Below, piece by piece: positions 27,497 to 36,030 of a DNA stretch of 64,000 nt (its first letter is position 1; each line of letters starts with the position of its first letter). This DNA is from Bacillus timonensis. GTDB lineage: Bacteria > Bacillota > Bacilli > Bacillales > Bacillaceae_L. Where the stretch lies: assembly GCA_020171895.1 (NCBI GenBank), contig JAIVAN010000003.1:558001-622000 (forward strand), read 5' to 3'. The notes beneath the pieces were generated by a model. It saw only the letters and a program-made list of their open reading frames with translations, made no database searches and had not been told where the DNA came from. The translations under genes were made by a program, and so were the position numbers.

Positions 27497-28384
27497 TCAT
27501 TCAAATAAAGTATCAGCAATATTTAATATTGCTGCCTTTTCTCGCTCATCTTCAAGCTTTTCTATTATTCCTCTTTGAATTGCTCGCTTAGGCGGCAAGT
27601 AAACAGCAAGATCACATGTATCTAGCAAAGCTCGAATTGAAGCAGCTTCTTCTGAAACTAAGCCATTCTTCACTTGAGTAATTAAATCTGAAGATAAATG
27701 AATGAACTGATCTATTAACTTTTCATCCTTTAAACGAGATTGTTGAAGAAGCACTTCTTTTAACTCGTTACCTTGTACGTAGGGAACATCAATTACTACG
27801 AAGCGATTTTTTAAAGCTTCGTTTAAAGGGACCGTTCCAACATAACCTTCGTTAATAGCAGCAATGACACCAAAGCCTTCCTTTGCTTTTACGATTTCAC
27901 CCGTGAATGGATTTGTTATCGTCTTGCGGTAATCTAAAACACCATTTAAGATAGGCAATGTCTCTGGTTTAGCCATGTTAATTTCATCAATGTATAAAAA
28001 ATAGCCCTTTTTCATAGCATTAATAACAGGTCCTGCTACAAATTCTATCGAGGTATTTCCTTCCTTCTCTCCTAATGTTTTAAAACCTAATAGAGCCTCT
28101 GCATCTAAATCTACTGAACAGTTCACACTATACATTGGCTGGGAGAATAAATGTGATAACGTTTCGGCTAATTTTGTTTTCCCAGAACCCGTCGGACCTT
28201 TTAACAATACATTCTTTCCTAAGCTTAGGGCAATTACTGCATCATATATGATAGTCTCATCCGACGGCGTGTATCCAGCCGTACCAATGAGGTGTTTATC
28301 CTCTTGTACCGCTCTGTTATTTTTATTATCGAGCATCTCATTTATATCTTTTGGTAATCGTAACTTATCAAAACTAAATACCAT
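27497..28384 (-). CDS. MoxR-family AAA+ ATPase (NorQ/CbbQ-like)
   Basis: 295 aa. Walker [13 protein letters not shown], Walker [17 protein letters not shown], sensor/Arg region around [14 protein letters not shown]. Works with VWA partners to remodel or load metals into protein complexes. ATG at 28384 with GAGAGGATG upstream. First gene of an apparent three-gene operon (ATPase, VWA protein, unknown protein). The client complex is not encoded nearby. Confidence 0.88.
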   Translation of the reverse strand: MVFSFDKLRLPKDINEMLDNKNNRAVQEDKHLIGTAGYTPSDETIIYDAVIALSLGKNVLLKGPTGSGKTKLAETLSHLFSQPMYSVNCSVDLDAEALLGFKTLGEKEGNTSIEFVAGPVINAMKKGYFLYIDEINMAKPETLPILNGVLDYRKTITNPFTGEIVKAKEGFGVIAAINEGYVGTVPLNEALKNRFVVIDVPYVQGNELKEVLLQQSRLKDEKLIDQFIHLSSDLITQVKNGLVSEEAASIRALLDTCDLAVYLPPKRAIQRGIIEKLEDEREKAAILNIADTLFE

Positions 28385-28539
28385 TTTCGTTTCATCCTCT
28401 CGTATTGCATTCCCAAAGTATTCTACCTAATTTATTGTGTAACTGCAAAGTATAGTGTATAAACATTGTATTTATGAATTTTTTTCCATTAAATGATAAA
28501 CCTAATAATACTAAATCCAATTCAATAAAGGAGTATGGT

Positions 28540-28647
28540 ATGGAAACGATTAAAATCATTCAGTATACTTTTTCAATTTTAGGTGTCATTTGTTTAAGTT
28601 TTACATACTATCTAATGTTAAGAAATAAAAAACAAAAGGATTCATAG
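28540..28647 (+). CDS. 35-aa single-helix membrane peptide
   Basis: ATG at 28540 preceded by AAAGGAGTATGGT. One hydrophobic helix (about residues 9-27) and a basic C-terminus (NKKQKDS). A perfect-stem terminator follows at 28652. Good ribosome site and terminator make it a credible small gene; no family recognised. Confidence 0.55.
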   Translation: METIKIIQYTFSILGVICLSFTYYLMLRNKKQKDS

Positions 28648-28651
28648 AGAG

Positions 28652-28682
28652 TAATACCCCTGTATTTAATACAGGGGTATTA
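28652..28682. terminator. Bidirectional terminator
   Basis: TAATACCCCTGTAT / ATACAGGGGTATTA around TTA; between the small peptide gene and the convergent nrnB-like gene. Confidence 0.85.
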
Positions 28683-28688
28683 TCTTGA

Positions 28689-29930
28689 TCAGTTATATTT
28701 TTTTATATATTTTTTTACGATAGTCTCATAGTTCTTGATAACTTCTTCTTCTTTTTTCTTCATATGCTTAACAAAAAAACTAACTGCTTCGCTATCTGGA
28801 CAAAGTCCTGATGCATAATTCCTTTTCAAAAACGTTTCTGCTAACTGAAAATCCTTAAAGCCTACCTCTAAGCGTTTCTTATCATGGATAATATTCCATT
28901 TCCCTTCTTCAACTTGATAAATAATTGAGTATTGTCCATTTTTATTTGAGAAGACCGTTGCTTGATCAACTTTTTTATTATTTAACTCATTGTTTTCTGC
29001 ATCTCTTTTAAGAGGAGATAACTCAAAAACATCTATGACCATTTTTTCAAATGCATCTTTTGAAAGAAAACAACCTGACGCTTTTGGATGCCCCCCTCCA
29101 CCATACCTTTGTGCAAATTGTGATACATCAATGTGATCATGTATTGTTCTTAGGCCTACTTTTTTCGTCCCAACATTTAAAATGGCAATTAAATCTAAAT
29201 GCGGATAGATTTTTCCTAACGCATTTCCTAATTCCGAAATGTATTGTTCTGCATGGACAATTCCAACACAACAATCATCTATGTAGGTTTGTACTGTTTG
29301 TCTACTTTTTGAATAAATGTAACGTTCTATTTTTTTATCCTCAATATCCAATAATAAATTTTCGTTCTCAGTTAAAGAGAATGACTCTGAGTTGGTTAAC
29401 CTCTTGAAAAATGTCTCTTCAAATCGTTCAATATTTAAAATATAAAACAGATCGTTTAACCTTTTTGCTTCAAGGTTATTATTTATCTCCCATTCCCACG
29501 TATCATATTGACGAACTAGTTCAATAAACTCCTCGAGTGAAGCATTTTTTTCTATCAATTTCTTATCGAGTAAGAATTCATAAAATAAAGAGGTTGCACA
29601 TGTCTTTTTACCACTTTCGTATTCTGGTTGAACAAACCCCCACTCATAATCATTAAAATGCATTGCCGTTTTATGGTGATCGACCATTTGGACATACTTA
29701 CCTGATTTAAACCGTTCATTAAGTTTTTTTTCCACACTTTCATTTACTGAAAGGTCTGTAATATAAATTTTGGCGTCGTTATTTTCACTATTTTCTATGT
29801 ACTGGTCTACACGTTCATTAAGATTTCGATATGAGCAATAGGCAATATCTACATTTTCACCAAATGCAATCTTTGCAACAAGTCCGCATCCGATGCCATC
29901 TAGATCGCTATCTGTAAACAACTTAATCAT
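28689..29930 (-). CDS. nrnB: DHH-family phosphoesterase, NrnB-like nanoRNase
   Basis: 413 aa. DHH motifs: DSDLDGIG at the N-terminus, ITDLS, VDHHKT; the DHHA1 domain has RYGGGGHPKASG. Domain order and length match B. subtilis NrnB (YngD), a nuclease degrading very short RNAs; other DHH enzymes hydrolyse cyclic dinucleotides or pAp. The C-terminus (about 330-413) is a family extension with charged helices. ATG at 29930 follows AAAGGGGAATG. Confidence 0.78.
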   Translation of the reverse strand: MIKLFTDSDLDGIGCGLVAKIAFGENVDIAYCSYRNLNERVDQYIENSENNDAKIYITDLSVNESVEKKLNERFKSGKYVQMVDHHKTAMHFNDYEWGFVQPEYESGKKTCATSLFYEFLLDKKLIEKNASLEEFIELVRQYDTWEWEINNNLEAKRLNDLFYILNIERFEETFFKRLTNSESFSLTENENLLLDIEDKKIERYIYSKSRQTVQTYIDDCCVGIVHAEQYISELGNALGKIYPHLDLIAILNVGTKKVGLRTIHDHIDVSQFAQRYGGGGHPKASGCFLSKDAFEKMVIDVFELSPLKRDAENNELNNKKVDQATVFSNKNGQYSIIYQVEEGKWNIIHDKKRLEVGFKDFQLAETFLKRNYASGLCPDSEAVSFFVKHMKKKEEEVIKNYETIVKKYIKKYN

Positions 29931-29997
29931 ATGTCATTCCCCTTTCTCTTGTTATTTTCTTAAATAACAATTTTTTCATACTACTTATTTTAGCAGT

Positions 29998-30034
29998 AAA
30001 AAAACTTGTGTGCCACGTAGACACCCAAGTTTTA
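29998..30034 (-). terminator. Terminator of the MFS gene at 30032
   Basis: AAAACTTGTGTG / ACACCCAAGTTTT with a short loop and A-run on the left. Confidence 0.7.
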
Positions 30035-31249
30035 CATTGTTTGCTTTGAAGCTTCTTCTGAGATTTGAATTGGAGATTTTATTTGTTTCGTTCCAAAATA
30101 AAAGATGACTGTTAGAGAAATCGTTCCAAAGATTAACCCCATCATTTTAAGACCAATAGTATCTAATATTAAACCTGTTCCAAGTAATACAACTTGAAAT
30201 AATACACGGTCTAACATGTTGCGAAATGAAAAGAACCTTCCATGAAATTCTTTTGGTATTCTTGTTTGGAAAATCGTTGATGCAATCGGAAAGAAACAAC
30301 CTACAGATAATCCAAAAAGACCAAAAGCAAGTAAGGACATTGCCTTTATATCGGCAAAGAATAGTAATAAGAGTGAAATAGCTATACCAAATGTAAAAAT
30401 AAACATTAAGTTAAGTTGGTTTTTCCCTTCAGAGATTCGCTTAACTAGAAACGCTCCTAACATAAAGCAAATTCCTTCGGTCGTATACAATAATCCTTTA
30501 ATCGTAGAATCACTTTGTAATTCACTAATATTTATGACCATTAAATTAAATCCACCGATAAATAGCATTGGAATAATTGTCAAGATTAATACCATCATAG
30601 CGATTGGTAAACCCTTTAATACTGGCAACACTTCTTTGAAGCTTCCAGATTGCTTTCTTGTCTTTTCACTATTGTCATTTATCATTTGTGATTCATCAAC
30701 GTCTAAAAGTAGCGTTGAGATAAATAACATTGTATATGCGACAATAGAGGCTATATAAAGTGAATATAAACTCATAACAACTAGCATTGCTCCAGCTATT
30801 GCAGTTCCTAAAATCCTTGCTATAGTTGCTATGTTCATGTGCAAACCATTCATTTGCAGCAAGTCTTTTTCTCGAACTATCATCGGAATTAACGATTGTA
30901 ATGCTGGGAAATAAAAAGCAGCTGACAATTGAATCGTGATCATAAAAAGAATCATAAAGATGATTGATTCAAAATAAAGTGCCATAAACATAAAGCAAAC
31001 ACTAAAAATTCTCACCAATCCAGAGAAAATTAATACTGTTTTCTTTTTATTAGAGTCAATTACTCTTCCAGCTAATGGTCCTACCATAACACCAGCTAAC
31101 AAACCAATGAATAATATTAGAGCTTTAAAGAAATCCGAGGGTACATGCTCTTGCATAAATTCAAGGTTACCAATAATTCCTGTCCACAAGCCAACTCCTG
31201 CAATGAATTCCCCGCTAAGTAGTATCCATACATTTTTATTCTTCCACAT
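30032..31249 (-). CDS. 12-helix MFS efflux protein (MefA-like)
   Basis: 405 aa inner-membrane exporter. N-terminal FxAGVGLW-type helix 1, motif A-like GPLAGRVIDSNKKK between helices 2 and 3, and a helix 5 region GTAIAGAML. Overall resembles the macrolide-efflux MFS_3 group; substrate unknown. ATG at 31249 with GGAGATCC upstream. Divergent from the MATE gene at 31435. Confidence 0.82.
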   Translation of the reverse strand: MWKNKNVWILLSGEFIAGVGLWTGIIGNLEFMQEHVPSDFFKALILFIGLLAGVMVGPLAGRVIDSNKKKTVLIFSGLVRIFSVCFMFMALYFESIIFMILFMITIQLSAAFYFPALQSLIPMIVREKDLLQMNGLHMNIATIARILGTAIAGAMLVVMSLYSLYIASIVAYTMLFISTLLLDVDESQMINDNSEKTRKQSGSFKEVLPVLKGLPIAMMVLILTIIPMLFIGGFNLMVINISELQSDSTIKGLLYTTEGICFMLGAFLVKRISEGKNQLNLMFIFTFGIAISLLLLFFADIKAMSLLAFGLFGLSVGCFFPIASTIFQTRIPKEFHGRFFSFRNMLDRVLFQVVLLGTGLILDTIGLKMMGLIFGTISLTVIFYFGTKQIKSPIQISEEASKQTM

Positions 31250-31389
31250 TGTTTAGGATCTCCGTTCTCCAGATAGTTTCTATACATGATAACTATATCA
31301 AGTTTCAAAATATTTCGCCACACGAAATTTAAAAGTAAATAAAAAAGATAACCTGGAAATATTCTTTTTAACCTGTTAAGAGTTTGTTA

Positions 31390-31398
31390 TGTTATAAT
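31390..31398 (+). promoter_or_regulatory. Extended -10 promoter of the MATE gene
   Basis: TGTTATAAT (TGn-TATAAT), 36 nt upstream of the MATE start; no good -35, as expected for an extended -10. Confidence 0.55.
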
Positions 31399-31434
31399 CT
31401 TTTAGTTACATAATTTTAATAAAGGATAATAAAG

Positions 31435-32796
31435 ATGAAAACAACCTTTACATATAAACAAAAATTCAAACAATTTATGCTTATTTTAATTCCAATACTC
31501 GTTACACAACTCGGCTTATTTGCAATGAATTTATTTGATACGATGATGTCAGGACATGTAAGTGCAAATGATCTTGCTGGTGTTGCAATCGGCTCTAGTA
31601 TATGGCTCCCAGTTTTTACTGGTTTAAGCGGCATCTTACTGGCTATTACACCAATAATTTCGCAATTAATTGGAGCAAATGACAAGGAAAAAGTCCCTTT
31701 TACTATAACTCAGGGTATCTACGTAGCCACTTTCATTTCAGTGATTGTTATTGTCTTGGGTGGATTATCAATTGAACCAATACTAAAAAGCATGTCTTTA
31801 GATTCGAATGTCCATCATATTGCTAAACAGTATTTAATTGCTTTATCAATTGGAATGGTTCCTGTTTTTGTATCAACCGTGTTACGTTCTTTTTTTGACT
31901 CTCTCGGACAAACAAGAATCAGTATGGTAATTATCCTAGTTGCATTACCCGTTAATCTTCTATTAAATTACATCCTTATTTTTGGAAAATTAGGTTTCCC
32001 TAAATTAGGTGGAGTTGGAGCAGGTTATGCGACATCAATAACATATTGGCTCTTAGCAATGTTGGCGATTATTATTGTTAGAACGAAACAGCCTTTTGCC
32101 CAATTCTTTATACTGAAAAATTTCTATCGAGTATCTCTAGTTGCTTGGAAAGAAATATTTATTATTGGACTACCAATTGGATTTGCTATCTTTTTTGAAA
32201 CGAGTATTTTTGCAGCGGTTACGTTATTAATGAGTAACTTTAATACGATAACCATCGCTTCCCATCAAGCAGCTCTAAATTTCGCTTCACTACTCTATAT
32301 GATTCCACTTAGTATTTCGTTGGCATTAACTATTGTTGTTGGGTTTGAAGTAGGTGCAAAGCGATTAAATGATGCAAAACAATACAGTATACTCGGTATA
32401 TCAATTGCTTTACTCATGTCGGTCATAAGTGCTTTGTTCGTTTTCTTCTTCAGACAAGAAGTAGCAAACCTATATACTAATGATAAAGAAGTGTTGTTAC
32501 TAACACAGCAATTTTTGATATTTGCAATATTCTTCCAATTATCTGACGCTTTACAAGCTCCTATTCAAGGGGCACTTAGGGGATTTAAAGATGTAAACAC
32601 TACGTTTGTGATGGCATTTGTATCTTATTGGATTATTGGTTTACCACTTGGTTATTATTTAGCAAACTTCACAGAATTTGGGGCTTTTGGTTATTGGATA
32701 GGATTAATTGCCGGCCTAGCTGCAGGTGCAATTGGACTTTCATTTCGTTTATTCCAAGTCCAAAGAAAGTATAAATCCATTTATGAAAAAAGTTAA
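31435..32796 (+). CDS. MATE family multidrug efflux transporter (NorM-like)
   Basis: 453 aa, twelve predicted helices in two MatE halves (about 12-175 and 235-400). Family features: N-terminal PILVTQLGLFAMNLFDTMMSGH, and the helix-7 block IGLPIGFAIFFE. Exports cationic drugs in exchange for Na+ or H+. ATG at 31435 after AAAGGATAATAAAG. Own promoter and terminator. Confidence 0.88.
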   Translation: MKTTFTYKQKFKQFMLILIPILVTQLGLFAMNLFDTMMSGHVSANDLAGVAIGSSIWLPVFTGLSGILLAITPIISQLIGANDKEKVPFTITQGIYVATFISVIVIVLGGLSIEPILKSMSLDSNVHHIAKQYLIALSIGMVPVFVSTVLRSFFDSLGQTRISMVIILVALPVNLLLNYILIFGKLGFPKLGGVGAGYATSITYWLLAMLAIIIVRTKQPFAQFFILKNFYRVSLVAWKEIFIIGLPIGFAIFFETSIFAAVTLLMSNFNTITIASHQAALNFASLLYMIPLSISLALTIVVGFEVGAKRLNDAKQYSILGISIALLMSVISALFVFFFRQEVANLYTNDKEVLLLTQQFLIFAIFFQLSDALQAPIQGALRGFKDVNTTFVMAFVSYWIIGLPLGYYLANFTEFGAFGYWIGLIAGLAAGAIGLSFRLFQVQRKYKSIYEKS

Positions 32797-32820
32797 ACAG
32801 CCTATTTTGGCTGTTTTTTT
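32795..32820 (+). terminator. Terminator of the MATE gene
   Basis: AAACAGCC / GGCTGTTT around TATTTT, with seven T residues. Confidence 0.85.
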
Positions 32821-32877
32821 GCCTATATCCAAATGATTATTGTTAAATTGGGGAAAATAAAATTGGAGGTGCGCATA

Positions 32878-33030
32878 TTGAAGCCTAAAAAAAAGCAACG
32901 ATTTGAAAAAACTACCGAGAAAAAAACCTTAAAAGAACTAGAAGATGAACTCGGTGTTTATTTGACTACATCTAATGCGGTGGGAAAGTTAGATCAACTA
33001 CCACAGTATAATGGAGTAGATGATTACTGA
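32878..33030 (+). CDS. Small basic hypothetical protein
   Basis: 50 aa. TTG start at 32878 behind TTGGAGGTGCGCATA. Very basic N-terminus (KPKKKQRFEKTTEKK) then a mixed helix. A terminator follows at 33079. No family recognised. Confidence 0.5.
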   Translation: MKPKKKQRFEKTTEKKTLKELEDELGVYLTTSNAVGKLDQLPQYNGVDDY

Positions 33031-33078
33031 AAAATTATCAATTTATTATCTGAAAAATAATTTGCAAGAAACTATAGG

Positions 33079-33108
33079 AAAAAGAGCTTGGAATGCCAAG
33101 CTCTTTTT
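33079..33108. terminator. Bidirectional terminator
   Basis: AAAAAGAGCTTGG / CCAAGCTCTTTTT around AATG. Confidence 0.85.
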
Positions 33109-33129
33109 AATATTAATAATTTTACTTGC

Positions 33130-33315
33130 TTATAATGGTGTTTGATGGGTGAAAACGATATTCTTCAAAAGTTTATTTGATCTATTCTTAGCAAATTTCA
33201 CATTTCCAAAGTACCATTCTTTATATCGGTTCACAGTATAGTATAGCTTACCTGCCTTAATTCTTAAATTTGACCTTATCTTCGGTTGAAGTAGCTCGGT
33301 TTTCAATTTCACCAC
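33130..33315 (-). pseudogene. N-terminal fragment of a VanW-like protein
   Basis: At most 61 codons. The sequence SNLRIKAGKLYYTVNRYKEW and the end NIVFTHQTPL resemble the N-terminal region of VanW family proteins (usually over 250 aa), but the frame stops there and no continuation is seen in any frame before the terminator at 33079-33108. The best start is TTG at 33306 after AGAGGTGG. Either a decayed vanW or a short stand-alone relative; similarity is from memory. Confidence 0.5.
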
Positions 33316-33410
33316 CTCTTATTAAGAGAAAATTCAGTATTATCCTACTACATATTCTCATAAATTGGAATCTTCTGCAACGGTTTGATTTTAATATTTA
33401 AAGAAAACAA

Positions 33411-33440
33411 AAAGAGTAATCTCTCTCAAGATCACTCTTT
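33411..33440 (-). terminator. Terminator of the small membrane protein gene
   Basis: AAAGAGTAATCT / AGATCACTCTTT (one mismatch) with a 6-nt loop; A-rich on the left. Confidence 0.65.
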
Positions 33441-33528
33441 CATCATATGGCTCATTCATCATATTTTCTTTTAAAATATACTTTAAAAAGAGTTTGTAAA
33501 ACAACACTGAAAAACATCAGTGACAAAA

Positions 33529-33711
33529 TTAAAGGTATGAACTTAGTTGAGAAGCTCTCCAAAGAATCATTAGTGAAATTGCACTTATAAAAGAAACACT
33601 CACTACTTTAATCTTTTTTTTATGAGTTTCTTTAAACAGTGAAAAGATAGTGACGAAACCAAGGAGAAGAGTTAATATAATAGCAATTTCAAAATATAAA
33701 TTCATCTTCAT
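33529..33711 (-). CDS. Small two-helix membrane protein
   Basis: 60 aa with two hydrophobic segments (about 5-22 and 35-52) separated by ETHKKKIK. ATG at 33711 preceded by AAAAGGAGGTATTTCT. Not recognised. Confidence 0.6.
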   Translation of the reverse strand: MKMNLYFEIAIILTLLLGFVTIFSLFKETHKKKIKVVSVSFISAISLMILWRASQLSSYL

Positions 33712-33818
33712 AGAAATACCTCCTTTTACTGCTCTATGAGATATTTTATGAGCCAAAACATTATCTATTGATTATATAGCATATCTCCTATTCATTCAAC
33801 TTATTATTATGGACAGTT

Positions 33819-34091
33819 TCAGCTATCCTCCAAATCTTCAAGAATGACAATGTGCAAATGAATTAATTCCAGCTTCTCTTTCTCAGGCAAATTAGACTCA
33901 CTTATTCGTTTAATTGCCATACTAAATTTTTTATGAATGGACTTTCTTACCCTAGGATGGGTAAGTTCATCTTTAAGATCTATACTTATTGCATTAACTA
34001 ATATCTCCCAACTATTCTCATCACTTGATGTAAGTAAACGGTTATTCCATAACTGACGATATGAGTGTAATAACTCCTTTGCGTTTTGCAT
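33819..34091 (-). CDS. Hypothetical protein, end of bacillithiol operon
   Basis: 90 aa, all-helical appearance, no membrane segment. ATG at 34091 is 7 nt after the stop of bshB2, so probably co-transcribed with yojF-bshB2. Not recognised. Confidence 0.6.
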   Translation of the reverse strand: MQNAKELLHSYRQLWNNRLLTSSDENSWEILVNAISIDLKDELTHPRVRKSIHKKFSMAIKRISESNLPEKEKLELIHLHIVILEDLEDS

Positions 34092-34097
34092 AATGAC

Positions 34098-34763
34098 TCA
34101 CCATTTATAGATATAAAAGGTTTCTTTTAATAACCAATCCATTACCTCATGATGGTTCTGGTGCATTTTATCTTGAATTTGCGAGATGAGTCCTTCTGTT
34201 TGGGATTTATGAGCTCTAATTGAATCAATCTTCTTATCTAATACATCTGTAACATCTATCGAAATATCTGATTCTCCTAGAACTTCCACTCTATTTCTAG
34301 TAATAGCCTTACAATAGACGGTTGGTCGCTCATTCATAGGAATGCGAGAAATAGCTTCAATTGTAGCTTCCCCGCATGCATCGTGGTCAGGGTGTACACC
34401 ATGACCAGGATAAAACGTAATGACAATTGTTGGATTTATTTCTTTTACAATGGATTCTATTACATCTGCTAACTCTGAACGGTTCTCAAATTCCAATGTT
34501 TTATCTCTCATTCCGAGTAATCTTACGTCTGAAATTCCTATAACTTTACATGCATCCATTAATTCTTGCTTTCTAATTTGCGGTAAAGTTTCTCTGTTAG
34601 CAAAGAATGGGTTTCCCATATTTCTTCCCATTTCTCCTAATGTTGCACAAGCATAAGTAACTTTTGATCCCATTTGTATTTGTTTAATTAAAAAGCCAGA
34701 TGTACCAAATGCTTCATCATCTGGGTGTGGAAACACGACTAAAATTCGTTCTAACACTTTCAT
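34098..34763 (-). CDS. bshB2: Bacillithiol biosynthesis deacetylase BshB2
   Basis: 221 aa LmbE-like zinc deacetylase that removes the acetyl group from GlcNAc-malate in bacillithiol synthesis. Zinc/catalytic motif FPHPDDEAFG near the N-terminus and HPDHDACGEA near residue 125. The yojF-bshB2 gene pair is as in B. subtilis. ATG at 34763 is only 2 nt after AAGGAGG; the in-frame GTG at 34757 has a better 8-nt spacing, so the true start may be 2 codons later. Confidence 0.9.
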   Translation of the reverse strand: MKVLERILVVFPHPDDEAFGTSGFLIKQIQMGSKVTYACATLGEMGRNMGNPFFANRETLPQIRKQELMDACKVIGISDVRLLGMRDKTLEFENRSELADVIESIVKEINPTIVITFYPGHGVHPDHDACGEATIEAISRIPMNERPTVYCKAITRNRVEVLGESDISIDVTDVLDKKIDSIRAHKSQTEGLISQIQDKMHQNHHEVMDWLLKETFYIYKW

Positions 34764-34818
34764 TTCCTCCTTCTTTAAATCTTCAGTATTTTAGTTAAAA
34801 GATTACAACATTTTTTGA

Positions 34819-35163
34819 TTAAAAAGGAGTCTTACTTAATTGAAGCGCAACTGCCAATCTTCCTTCACTATCATGGCCTGCAAGAAGCAATCGTCCACTT
34901 TTATCAACTTCCCAATCTGTAAGACCTTCAGCATAGATCCAACCAGTCTCCATTTTTAAGCCAACCCGATAAGGACCATTTCCTGTAATCTTTCCTGTTG
35001 AAAAAGTTACTATCGTATTCCGAATATAAGCACCAACAGAGAGCTTACCCTCGTTGTTATGAGCGGCATACGCACCATTGGTCGTTTCTAAGTGTAAATA
35101 CAGTTCCTGATTAATGAATGAATCTATTTTACCTTGAACTTCATTTATCTTTATAGGTTTCAA
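34819..35163 (-). CDS. yojF: YojF family protein (DUF1806)
   Basis: 114 aa. VGAYIRNTIVTFSTGKI and GPYRVGLKMETGWIYAEGLTDWE are typical of YojF, always found just upstream of bshB2 in Bacillus. TTG start at 35163 behind GAGGTGAGGG. Function unknown, presumed linked to bacillithiol. Confidence 0.85.
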   Translation of the reverse strand: MKPIKINEVQGKIDSFINQELYLHLETTNGAYAAHNNEGKLSVGAYIRNTIVTFSTGKITGNGPYRVGLKMETGWIYAEGLTDWEVDKSGRLLLAGHDSEGRLAVALQLSKTPF

Positions 35164-35334
35164 TGTTATCCCTCACCTCTAGTTATATGGTTGATTTAAT
35201 ATATAGTAAGCTTTTTTTATAAAAAGTGCCAATAGAAAGGACTCAAAAAAAGGAAACATAACCAATTAAAGTATTCTTTTCCTTTTTAATGGAGACATTA
35301 TTATTGTATTTAACGAATTGTGGAGGTAGTAGAA

Positions 35335-35565
35335 GTGGAATTAAAAGAAAATATGGAATTTGACATTACTGTTAAGTTCATTCCAAACTTTTGTCAAGCA
35401 AGAACACTAACTATAAAAATGATTAACCATAGTAGTGTTTGTATTGAAATGGAAGATGCCAAATCAAGAGGTGTATTTCCAATAAGACAATTTGAAGCAT
35501 TAATTAGAGATGGAGCACTGATATATTCAAACTCCTCTATGTTAGGTAAAGAAGATACTGCATAA
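35335..35565 (+). CDS. Small hypothetical protein
   Basis: 76 aa, not recognised. GTG start at 35335 with GGAGGTAGTAGAA upstream (in-frame extension to 35320 overlaps that site). Upstream of sspH by 43 nt on the same strand, so possibly co-transcribed. Confidence 0.6.
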   Translation: MELKENMEFDITVKFIPNFCQARTLTIKMINHSSVCIEMEDAKSRGVFPIRQFEALIRDGALIYSNSSMLGKEDTA

Positions 35566-35608
35566 TTTTAAAAGCGTAAATAAGAATTTATTAAAAAGGA
35601 GTTTTCAA

Positions 35609-35788
35609 ATGAATCTGCAAAGAGCGAAAGAAATTTCACAATCTGGAGAAGAAGTAACGGTTACATATATGGGGAAGCAAGTTCAGATACAACATGTCGA
35701 TGAAAAAAATCAGTTAGCTAGAATTTTTGATAAAGATCAAGTTGAAAATGAACAAGACGTGCCAATTACAAGTCTTATGGAGGAATAA
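35609..35788 (+). CDS. sspH: H-type small acid-soluble spore protein
   Basis: 59 aa. N-terminus MNLQRAKEISQSGEEVTVTY, QIQHVDEKN, ARIFD and the ending ITSLMEE match the SspH family (B. subtilis SspH is also 59 aa), a minor forespore-specific SASP of the spore core. ATG at 35609 after AAAAGGAGTTTTCAA. Expected to be sigma-G controlled; I did not identify the promoter with confidence. A structured repeat starts 10 nt after the stop and may terminate it. Confidence 0.9.
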   Translation: MNLQRAKEISQSGEEVTVTYMGKQVQIQHVDEKNQLARIFDKDQVENEQDVPITSLMEE

Positions 35789-35797
35789 AAAAGGAAT

Positions 35798-36023
35798 GAG
35801 TCTGAGACAAAAGTAGTTTACCTAAATAGAAGCCGAACAATGATTGTAGGCGTAGTTATTCCGCTCCTGAAATATACTTCGCTTTCCGCGGGAAGCTGGC
35901 AAGCCTCCTCGTGCTATGCACTGCAGGGTCTAGCCGTTGCTTTTCATCCCGCAGGAGTCTACGTATATAAGCTATCATTTTGTTCGGAATTTTAGTTAAA
36001 TACTTAAGTTTTGTCCCAGCCTC
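35798..36023. repeat. Interspersed structured repeat, class 2
   Basis: About 226 bp nested inverted repeat. Outer arms GAGTCTGAGACAAAA and TTTTGTCCCAGCCTC (13 of 15 pair), next arms CCGAACAA-TGAT and ATCATTTTGTTCGG, then CCGCGGG / CCCGCAGG, with an apical GTGC-TAT-GCAC. The core CGCTTTCCGCGGG...CCCGCAGGAGTC is shared with the class 1 copies at 53 and 55 kb. Located between sspH and the convergent chrA gene, where it may act as terminator. Confidence 0.75.
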
Positions 36024-36030
36024 ATTTAAC

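Noticed and set aside
28536-28552. cre-like TATGGAAACGATTAAAA at the start of the 35-aa gene
   Set aside because: Misses the conserved C of the right half-site and overlaps the start codon.
33445-33558. 37-codon hydrophobic frame overlapping the end of the 33529 gene
   Set aside because: TTG start with no ribosome site; could be a frameshifted continuation, but support is too weak.
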